Shown here piece by piece: positions 30,939-38,156 of a DNA stretch of 64,000 nucleotides. This stretch comes from Chloroflexota bacterium (GTDB lineage: Bacteria > Chloroflexota > UBA6077 > SHYK01), in the NCBI GenBank assembly GCA_009692845.1, contig SHYK01000004.1, forward strand, positions 124,001 through 188,000, given 5' to 3'. The position numbers were made by a program, and so were the translations under genes. Within the stretch, counting starts at the first letter, position 1, and every line of letters begins with the position of its first letter. Below the pieces are notes generated by a model. It did not search any database. It was given only the letters and a program-made list of their open reading frames with translations, and was not told where the DNA came from.

Positions 30939-32708
30939 TCACGTGATGTCCCACTCGTGCATGTTCCAGCCACTCGATGCCTGGTTTCCGGGCAGTGGGC
31001 CGGGGCCCGTCACGCCCTTCCGCACGGCTTGAGAGATAGTCTGAAACGCATAGAAGAGGGGAATGAACGGTACGTCGTCGGAGACGATTTTCAGGACGTC
31101 TGCTCGGGCTTCCATGCGCTGATTGGGGTCGAGGGCCTGATAGTACTTATCGAAAGCCCGATCGAAGACCGGGTTGGAGTAGCGGTAGGAGTTCCGCCCA
31201 ATCGCGATCCCGTTGTTGTCGACCCTGATCTGAGAGGTCTGCATCTCGTCCATGGCAGTGGCCTTGTTGTAGACGCTGACATTGGACCAGACGCCATGGA
31301 GCTCGGACCTGGCGCGGCGACCGACTTCAGCCGGCGCCGTGCTGGGAACCGAATCGCTGGTGGCGTTCAGGCCGGCCGCTTTCCACATCCCCGACACGAT
31401 GAGCGTCGCGCGCACACTGTCGTCGCTGACTGCAGACGTAGATGCCACGATGTCGAAGGTCTGGCCGGAGGCGTTGCGGTAGAGGCCGTCGGCCCCTCGG
31501 GTCCAGCCGCCTTCGCCCATCAGCCGCTGCGCCTGAGCCAGGTCATAAGGGTAGCGGCTTAGCCCTCGCTGCTCCACCAGCTTGTAGAGCGGATCGGCGG
31601 GAATAGGTAGCGTATCGGCCACCTTGGTCTGCCCGAACTGCTGCTCCTCCACGTAAGCTTGGCGATCCATCATGTGCACGAGCGCCCGCCGCAGGCGCAC
31701 GTCCTTGACCCAGGGCAACTCGGGGATCCCGAAGTTGAACGGGTTGTAGCTCAATCCGATCGGGTACTGAGTAATGGTGCCCCCACCCTGGGATTGCCAC
31801 TGCTGCCTCAAAGTCTGCGCGTGGGCGCTCGAGAATGCACCTGCGTGGACGAAGTCAAGGTCCCCGGAAATGACCGGGGCGATCATGACGTTGACGTCGG
31901 AGAAGAACCGGATGACGATCCGGTCGATCTTCGGCCGACCCAGGAAATACTCGTCGAAGGCGATCCCCTCCAGGTGGCTGCCCGGGACCCTTTCTCCAAT
32001 CCGGTAGGGACCCAATCCGACCCACTCTCGGCCCCAATAGGGGCTGTTTCGGTAGGCGACCTTGTCTCCCGACGCATACAGCTGCCCCACGACGTGAGAG
32101 GCGATGGCTGGTACGTCCCGCGGTCCAATTTCGTTAGCCAGGATATAGATCTGATTCCAGGTCATGACAAAGGTCTGGGGATCTGGAGCCGCGAAGCCGG
32201 ACACCGAGGACAAGAAAGCGCCCCGGGGCACGTAATCAAGCTCCGGATCTTTGAGTGTCTGCGCGCCGAGCAGGAGGTCCGCCGACGTGAATGGCTGCCC
32301 ATCGTGCCATTTCACATTCGGGCGAAGCTTCCACGTGACTTCCATTCCTCCTTCGGGGAGCACTTTCCAGTCACCATCCTGAACCGAGGGAATCTTCGCC
32401 GCGAGGCGCGGAGTGGCTTTCCCCTCCGCGTCGTAAACGGTCAGACCGGAATGGAAATAGAGCGCGGGCCAGAGGCCGCCCGTGTCGCCGGTGCTCCCCT
32501 GGAACAGTGCAATGTCGGTGTCAGGCTCGCGCAGACTGCCGATCCGGAGTGTCTTGGGTCCGGTCACAGTCCCGGCCTTTCCCTCGCCTCCCGGACCAGC
32601 GCCTTGGGGGGCAGGCGCACAACTCAGGAGCAGAATTGCCCACGCACAGGTTGCCGATAGTCCCCAAAAGGCTCTCCCGGGCCGTTTCTTTGCGTCAATG
32701 TCGCTCAT
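30939..32708 (-). CDS. ABC transporter substrate-binding lipoprotein, family 5 (peptide/oligosaccharide)
   Basis: lipobox LLLSC; KLRPNVKWHDGQPFTSADLL; GWNMHEWDIT C-term. Confidence 0.9.
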   Translation of the reverse strand: MSDIDAKKRPGRAFWGLSATCAWAILLLSCAPAPQGAGPGGEGKAGTVTGPKTLRIGSLREPDTDIALFQGSTGDTGGLWPALYFHSGLTVYDAEGKATPRLAAKIPSVQDGDWKVLPEGGMEVTWKLRPNVKWHDGQPFTSADLLLGAQTLKDPELDYVPRGAFLSSVSGFAAPDPQTFVMTWNQIYILANEIGPRDVPAIASHVVGQLYASGDKVAYRNSPYWGREWVGLGPYRIGERVPGSHLEGIAFDEYFLGRPKIDRIVIRFFSDVNVMIAPVISGDLDFVHAGAFSSAHAQTLRQQWQSQGGGTITQYPIGLSYNPFNFGIPELPWVKDVRLRRALVHMMDRQAYVEEQQFGQTKVADTLPIPADPLYKLVEQRGLSRYPYDLAQAQRLMGEGGWTRGADGLYRNASGQTFDIVASTSAVSDDSVRATLIVSGMWKAAGLNATSDSVPSTAPAEVGRRARSELHGVWSNVSVYNKATAMDEMQTSQIRVDNNGIAIGRNSYRYSNPVFDRAFDKYYQALDPNQRMEARADVLKIVSDDVPFIPLFYAFQTISQAVRKGVTGPGPLPGNQASSGWNMHEWDIT

Positions 32709-32796
32709 CTCGTCCTCCTTCCGTTGCGTCTGCGTCGATTCTCACCGGTCCCCTCCCTTGCCCTCGGTGACTTCTGGATGCTGCACTGGCGATGTT

Positions 32797-33365
32797 TTCG
32801 CCGATTTCGATGGGATCATATTACCGGTCGGGCTCGGTCGAGCACTGGTTGCGGAACGCCTACTACCGACTCAAGAGGAGTTCGTCTACGCGATCGCCGA
32901 TGCACTCCACGATGAGTACCAGACCATCGTGGACGCCGGGTTCGTGCTACAGCTCGACGATCCCGACCTGGCTGATGCCTGGCAAATCTATCCGGACTCT
33001 ACCGTCGGCGAGTACCGGAAGTTCGCCGAGCGGCGGCTCGATGCGCTCAACCAGGCGCTGCGGGGCCTCCCGGTCGACCGGGTTCGCTTCCACATGTGCT
33101 GGGGCAGCTATCACGGGCCCACAAGTACGACATCCCGCTCCGCGACATCGTGGACCTGATCCTCAAAGTGAATGCCCAGTGCTACTCGACTGAAGCGTCC
33201 AACCCGGTTCATGAGCCCGATCGGCGGGTCTGGGAGAATGTCAAAGTGACGGAGGGCAACCCCCCCTGATTCCCGGTGTGGTCGGCCACTACAGCTACTT
33301 CATCGAGAATCCGCAGCTGGTGGCCGATCGGCTTACCCGCTACGCGGGGACCAACCGGGCTCGCG
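32797..33365 (+). pseudogene. MetE-like (cobalamin-independent methionine synthase C-terminal family) remnant
   Basis: GSYYRSGSVEHWLRNAYYRL / LPTQEEFVYAIADALHDEYQTIVDAGFVLQLDDPDLADAW...RFHMCWGSYHGP / HKYDIPLRDIVDLILKVNAQCYSTEASNP / LIPGVVGHYSYFIENPQLVADRL in successive frames. Confidence 0.8.
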
Positions 33366-33439
33366 GGGCCCGAGCTGGACGCTCGCCGGACGACCATTCC
33401 GATGCCTAACCTAACCGTTGGCCGGGTCGGTGGGACCGT

Positions 33440-33832
33440 CTACCAGAGGGCAAGCGGGCGCGGGTGGCGATGGGCTCGCAGGCGTTCATCCTTGGTCACC
33501 AACCGCCAACCGGTCTCGACAGCGGTCGCGTAAATCAGCCGATCCGCTGGGTCACCGGGAAATGCGGCTGGCAAGGATACTGCCGTGTCGGCGATCGCGG
33601 GCGTGATCGAGATCGTGCGGACATGTGCTGCGAGCCCTTCGAGCCACGACCGGACCGGAATCCTCAGGATGATCCGCTCATGTCTTGCTAGCCACCCGAG
33701 CTCGAACCACGAGATTGCCGCAACGGCGAGTTCATCGGCGTCGCTCAACGCCCTCGCGGCGGCTCGGCTAAGCCGATCGGGTTCGGCGGACCACCAGTGA
33801 ATGACGTGGCTATCCATCAGGAGGGTGGTCAA
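33440..33832 (-). CDS. PIN-domain toxin (VapC-like)
   Basis: MTTLLMDSHVIHWW...DPADRLIYATAVETGWRLVTKDERLR; overlaps antitoxin stop (ATGA). Confidence 0.85.
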   Translation of the reverse strand: MTTLLMDSHVIHWWSAEPDRLSRAAARALSDADELAVAAISWFELGWLARHERIILRIPVRSWLEGLAAHVRTISITPAIADTAVSLPAAFPGDPADRLIYATAVETGWRLVTKDERLRAHRHPRPLALW

Positions 33833-34056
33833 GGGAGATCCCAGGCCGCTCCCGTGCTAAAGAGCTTCTCATCCTCAACCGCGGTCAACGCGATGCCGGC
33901 GAACGAGCCCTTCAGCGAGTTGGGCCCCTGGGCAGGAACGAGGCGCGCAACCGTGCGGCCGTGCTTGCTGATCTCCACCTCGGCACCCTCCGCCACTTCA
34001 TCCAGCAGAGCAAGGATTTTCGCCTTTGCCTCAGTTGCGGTCACTTTTTTGATCAT
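33829..34056 (-). CDS. Phd/YefM-type antitoxin
   Basis: KKVTATEAKAKILALLDEVAEGAEVEISKHGRTVARLVP. Confidence 0.85.
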   Translation of the reverse strand: MIKKVTATEAKAKILALLDEVAEGAEVEISKHGRTVARLVPAQGPNSLKGSFAGIALTAVEDEKLFSTGAAWDLP

Positions 34057-34071
34057 ATGATCAGTATACTA
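34050..34071 (-). promoter_or_regulatory. candidate TA operator/-10 region overlapping antitoxin start codon
   Basis: perfect palindromes TGATCATATGATCA (34050-34063) and AGTATACT (34064-34071). Confidence 0.5.
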
Positions 34072-34100
34072 GACAGCATCCGCCAAGAATCTCTTGAGTT

Positions 34101-34141
34101 CCACCCTGGCGCACCCGCTGAGGACGGGGGCGCCAGGGTGG
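34101..34141. repeat. inverted repeat / hairpin
   Basis: CCACCCTGGCGC...GCGCCAGGGTGG, 12-bp perfect stem. Confidence 0.7.
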
Positions 34142-34190
34142 CAGGATTCGGCGAACGCCGGAGCCAGCTTCTGGTGCACAATGAACACTC

Positions 34191-35213
34191 ATGAATTTTG
34201 CTCGCGGGTTATTCCTTGTTCTGATTCTGGCCGGCTCTGCTTGCGGTGGTGCCTCCGATAGTGCCAACCCAGGCATCGGCCAGGGCGGAACCTCCGCCGG
34301 CGTAGCTCAAGGTGCAGGGCTCCTCCCCGAAGCTTCCGGGCAAGTCCTCCCCGCAAATCAGGCCGCCAACCCGACCCCAGGCTTTCAGCCCAGCGGAGCG
34401 GTGGTCAGCGGCGGGCTCAGTCCCGAAACCCTTGCCTACTCGACCGCTCCTGCGCCAGCCCGCGTCTCCGAGGGAGACCCACCTCCGGTTACCGCCCCCT
34501 TCGTGGCCATCGTCGACGAGGACTCCGGCGCAATGCTCTACAGCCAGCAGCCTGAGGTCCGGGTGCCGATTGCCAGCACCACGAAGATAGCGACCACCCT
34601 GGTCGCACTCGAACGGGAACCGGACCTGCAGCGAGTGATTCCCATCACCATCGATGGCGGGGCAATGGCAGCGGCAGATGGCTCCCAGGTGATGGGCCTA
34701 GAGCCGGGCGAGCAACTCCATCTCGAAACGCTGCTCTACGGGATGATGCTCTGGAGCGGGAACGACGCAGCTGAACAGGTGGCGGTCGGCCTCGCCGACG
34801 GGTCGCGAGACCGCTATGTCGGGTGGATGAACCAACTGGCCGCCTCCCTTGGCTTGAGAAACACCCATTTCGCGAATCCCAGTGGAATGGATGCGGACGG
34901 CCACTATTCGAGCGCCTCCGACATGGCGTACCTCGCCCGTTTTGCGATGCGAGACGCCAACTTCCGACGGCTGGCCGGGTCGCGTTTGTTTGAGGGCGAG
35001 GGCTATATCCTGCCCAACATCAACCGACTGCTCGCTGCTTACCCAGGGGCCGACGGCGTCAAGATCGGATACACCGATGACGCTCAGCGCACCATGATCG
35101 CGTCAGCGACCCGCGACGGCCATCGCGTCTTCGTGAGCTTCATGCGTAGCGCCGACCTGGTTGGCGACGCCACGACCCTGCTCGATTGGGTCTGGCGAAC
35201 CTTCCGCTGGTAG
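34191..35213 (+). CDS. D-alanyl-D-alanine carboxypeptidase family (S11) lipoprotein
   Basis: lipobox-like LAGSAC; ASTTK, SGND, KIGYT motifs. Confidence 0.9.
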   Translation: MNFARGLFLVLILAGSACGGASDSANPGIGQGGTSAGVAQGAGLLPEASGQVLPANQAANPTPGFQPSGAVVSGGLSPETLAYSTAPAPARVSEGDPPPVTAPFVAIVDEDSGAMLYSQQPEVRVPIASTTKIATTLVALEREPDLQRVIPITIDGGAMAAADGSQVMGLEPGEQLHLETLLYGMMLWSGNDAAEQVAVGLADGSRDRYVGWMNQLAASLGLRNTHFANPSGMDADGHYSSASDMAYLARFAMRDANFRRLAGSRLFEGEGYILPNINRLLAAYPGADGVKIGYTDDAQRTMIASATRDGHRVFVSFMRSADLVGDATTLLDWVWRTFRW

Positions 35214-35220
35214 GCGCGTC

Positions 35221-36111
35221 TTAGACCGCGGCCAGCTCCGAGGTGGATTCGTTCTCTCGAATCGCCGAGATCTGGATCCTCTTGCTGAAGAATTGGTAGA
35301 GCAGGATCGCGTCGATCACGACGGCGCTGCCCAGCACCACGTAGGCATTGGGGCTGGTCAGGAAGCCCACCTCGATGAGCGTGCGCGAAAGCCCGAAGCC
35401 CACGACCCAGGCATCAAAGCTCATACAGACTCTGCGGAACGTCTCCGCTTCGATGCGCCTGATCAGGAAGGCTCCTACCGGGATCCCGATTAGGACGCTC
35501 GGCACGATGAGTGGCAGCATACGTGCAACTTCGAGGGAATAGAGGCCCAAGAAATAGTAAGCCGCCGCCGTGCCGGTAGACTCGACGACTCGGACGAGCG
35601 CGAGACCCGCCCGAAACTCCTGCCGCACCAGGCCCTGATTGTTGAAAAGCAGGGCCAGAGGAGGACCCGAGATCGTCGTCAGCGAGTAGAGCAGGCCGAT
35701 TCCTGAGCCGAATGGGACCCCCACCGCTCTTTCGGCATGCACGTACCGGCGGAATCCGGAGGCTTGGAGCAAGATCAGTGGCAATAGGATCGTGTAGGTG
35801 ACCACCTTGACCAGGCCCGGGTTGATGTAGGAAAGCGCCAGGCTACCCAGCACGATCCCTGGGATCAATCCGATAATGATCGGTATGACGCGTCGCCAAA
35901 CTGCCGATAGGCCAGCTCGATTGATGTAGAGCACATAGGCATTGACCGCCACCTCGATGACCACCAGGGCGGGATTGAGCACCTTGTTGGTGTAAAAGAG
36001 CAAGGCAACCGGCACGGTGAGCGACGAAAATCCGTAGCCGAGCGCCCCGTTAACGGTGGCGGCCACCAGCGTAATAATGATCAAGGCAACGGAGGCGAGC
36101 TCCAGATCCAC
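35221..36111 (-). CDS. sulfite exporter TauE/SafE family membrane protein
   Basis: VAATVNGALGYGFSSLTVPVALLF...NPALVVIEVAVNAYV; polytopic hydrophobic pattern. Confidence 0.8.
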   Translation of the reverse strand: MDLELASVALIIITLVAATVNGALGYGFSSLTVPVALLFYTNKVLNPALVVIEVAVNAYVLYINRAGLSAVWRRVIPIIIGLIPGIVLGSLALSYINPGLVKVVTYTILLPLILLQASGFRRYVHAERAVGVPFGSGIGLLYSLTTISGPPLALLFNNQGLVRQEFRAGLALVRVVESTGTAAAYYFLGLYSLEVARMLPLIVPSVLIGIPVGAFLIRRIEAETFRRVCMSFDAWVVGFGLSRTLIEVGFLTSPNAYVVLGSAVVIDAILLYQFFSKRIQISAIRENESTSELAAV

Positions 36112-36228
36112 GGCCGAAAACCTCGACTCAGAGCTATTCTTGACAATCTCGCACGACTAAGTCGACATTCTACTAGGGTCCGAGTCGGAGCGGCAAATCC
36201 GGCGCCTAAATCCGAAAGGGCAACCGCC

Positions 36229-36612
36229 ATGGCTAGCGGCCTCGCATCCTCGTGCATCCCCAACATCGGTCCCCAACAACGGCGGATCCGCCTCAGGCTA
36301 GGCATCTCAGTGCTGGGGATTGGAGCGGGTGTGGCGGGGCTCTTGATCGCCACCGGAACATCGCCCCCCTTTCGGCTAGCCCTATTCCCGATCTTCCTGG
36401 CCGGCTTGATCTCAGTGTTCCAAGCCACGAACCAGACCTGAGTACTGCTCAGCTCGCGCGGTCAGCGCGACCTGGACGCCGGCCCCGAGCCGATCGAGGA
36501 CGTGGTGGAGCTGGCGCGAGTCCGCCGCCAAGCCCGCACCGTGTACCTGAAGTCGATCGCGGCCTCGGTCGTCCTGACCGCGCTAGTCGCGGCGGTGGGC
36601 TGGCCCCATTGA
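36229..36612 (+). CDS. small membrane protein with internal in-frame TGA (36439-36441); candidate selenoprotein or nonsense-interrupted gene
   Basis: CIPNIGPQQRRIRLRLG...FPIFLAGLISVFQATNQT-[UGA]-VLLSSRGQRDLDAGPEPIEDVVELARVRRQARTVYLKSIAASVVLTALVAAVGWPH*; same frame, GC-rich third positions on both sides. Confidence 0.55.
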
Positions 36613-36671
36613 CCTGTCCGGGTCCCATTTGACCTCGCCGGGCCCCACTAGCTTAGCCTGGTCCCCTTAAA

Positions 36672-37568
36672 ATGGGGCCGATGCCATTTGCCTATCTGCG
36701 CCCTACCTCTCTGCCCGAAGCGATTGCCCTGCTCGCCCAAGACGGCGGGCGGGCTCGACCGCTGGCCGGCGGCACCGATCTCCTGGTCCAGCTCCGCGCC
36801 GAGCGCTATCAGCTCGACCGAGTGGTCGACATCAAGGCAATCCCCGAACTGGCCGAGCTCCGCTACGACCCGGTGGATGGCTTGACCCTGGGCGCCGCCG
36901 TTCCCTGCTATCGGATCTACGAAGACCCAGCCATCCTCGCCCATTACCCAGGCCTCGTGGACGCGGTCTCCATCCTGGGTGGCGTAGCGATCCAAGGACG
37001 CGCCACGGTGGGCGGAAACCTCTGCAATGCTTCGCCGAGCGCCGACGTCACGCCGGTGCTAGCGGTGATGGGTGCCATCTGCATGATCTCGGGCCCCCTC
37101 GGCAGTCGGACCGTGGCAGTAGCCGAGTTCTGCACGGCGCCCGGACAGACGAGCCTGGACAACGGTGAGCTCCTGGTGTCGATTCAGGTTCCCGCTCCCG
37201 CTCCCAATTCCGGTGCCGCCTACCTGCGCTTTACCCCCCGCCGCGAAATGGATATCGCCGTCGCCGGAGCGGCGGCCTGGGTCGCGCTGGCCGACGACCA
37301 GCGCACCATCGCCGAAGCTCGGCTCGCCCTGGCTGCCGTCGGGCCCACCATGATCCTGGTCGACCATCTGAGTGAAGCGCTGGTCGGGACGGATGGCGGG
37401 GAGGCAGCGCTCGAAGCGGCGGCCCGGCGGGCCCGGGATTCCGCCCGACCCATTACTGACATGCGGGGCAGCGCATCCCAACGACGGCACCTGGCCGGAG
37501 TCCTGGCGAAACGCGTCCTTCAAGTGGCCATCGAGCGCGCGCGCCAGGCGTTTCCACCGAATGATTGA
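36672..37568 (+). CDS. xanthine dehydrogenase/CoxM-like FAD-binding subunit
   Basis: RPTSLPEAIALLAQDGGRARPLAGGTDLLVQLR, ATVGGNLCNASPSADVTPVL. Confidence 0.93.
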   Translation: MGPMPFAYLRPTSLPEAIALLAQDGGRARPLAGGTDLLVQLRAERYQLDRVVDIKAIPELAELRYDPVDGLTLGAAVPCYRIYEDPAILAHYPGLVDAVSILGGVAIQGRATVGGNLCNASPSADVTPVLAVMGAICMISGPLGSRTVAVAEFCTAPGQTSLDNGELLVSIQVPAPAPNSGAAYLRFTPRREMDIAVAGAAAWVALADDQRTIAEARLALAAVGPTMILVDHLSEALVGTDGGEAALEAAARRARDSARPITDMRGSASQRRHLAGVLAKRVLQVAIERARQAFPPND

Positions 37569-38082
37569 AAGAGCCACGACCCGGCTGCACGTCGAGACAC
37601 AAATCAACGGCGAGAATACCGACTACTTGTGCGGCCCGGAGCAGAGCTTGCTCGAAGTCCTCCGGGATGTCCTTGGGCTCACCGGCACCAAAGAAGGGTG
37701 TAACGATGGGAACTGCGGCGCGTGCAGCGTTCTCATGGGCAGCCGGCTGGTGAATGCCTGCCTGGTCCTGGGCGCCGAGGCGGAGGGGCAGGAGATTCGT
37801 ACCATCGAAGGGTTGGCCGGCCCGGACGGCCTCCATCCCCTTCAGCAGGCCTTTCTCGAGACCGCCGCCCTCCAGTGCGGAATCTGCACCCCCGGTTTTC
37901 TGATAGCCGCGGAGGCGTTGCTCGACCGGGAATCTGAACCCTCGGAGGAGCGCATCCGCTTCTGGCTAGCCGGGAATCTTTGCCGCTGTACTGGTTATGA
38001 CAAGATCGTGAGAGCGGTGCAGCTGGCTGCCGAGCGGCTGCGTCAGGCCGGCCAGCTGCGCGAGATGGAGGTGCCGACCTGA
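37561..38082 (+). CDS. xanthine dehydrogenase/CoxS-like 2x[2Fe-2S] subunit
   Basis: GCNDGNCGACSVL, QCGICTPGFL, GNLCRCTGYDKIV; ATGATTGA overlap with FAD subunit stop. Confidence 0.95.
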   Translation: MIERATTRLHVETQINGENTDYLCGPEQSLLEVLRDVLGLTGTKEGCNDGNCGACSVLMGSRLVNACLVLGAEAEGQEIRTIEGLAGPDGLHPLQQAFLETAALQCGICTPGFLIAAEALLDRESEPSEERIRFWLAGNLCRCTGYDKIVRAVQLAAERLRQAGQLREMEVPT

Positions 38083-38156
38083 CCGCGACCAAAGACACGG
38101 CTCGCCCCGGGGAGTCCGGCGAATCCAACATCGTCCTCTCGACCAGCGAATTCCAG

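Noticed and set aside
31659-32660. 333-aa plus-strand ORF over the SBP gene
   Set aside because: Shadow ORF opposite a lipobox-containing SBP.
36439-36441. UGA recoded as Trp (code 4/25) to explain the interrupted ORF
   Set aside because: TGA is used as a normal terminator for many genes in this window (e.g. 23376-23378, 25778-25780, 38080-38082), so genome-wide recoding is untenable.
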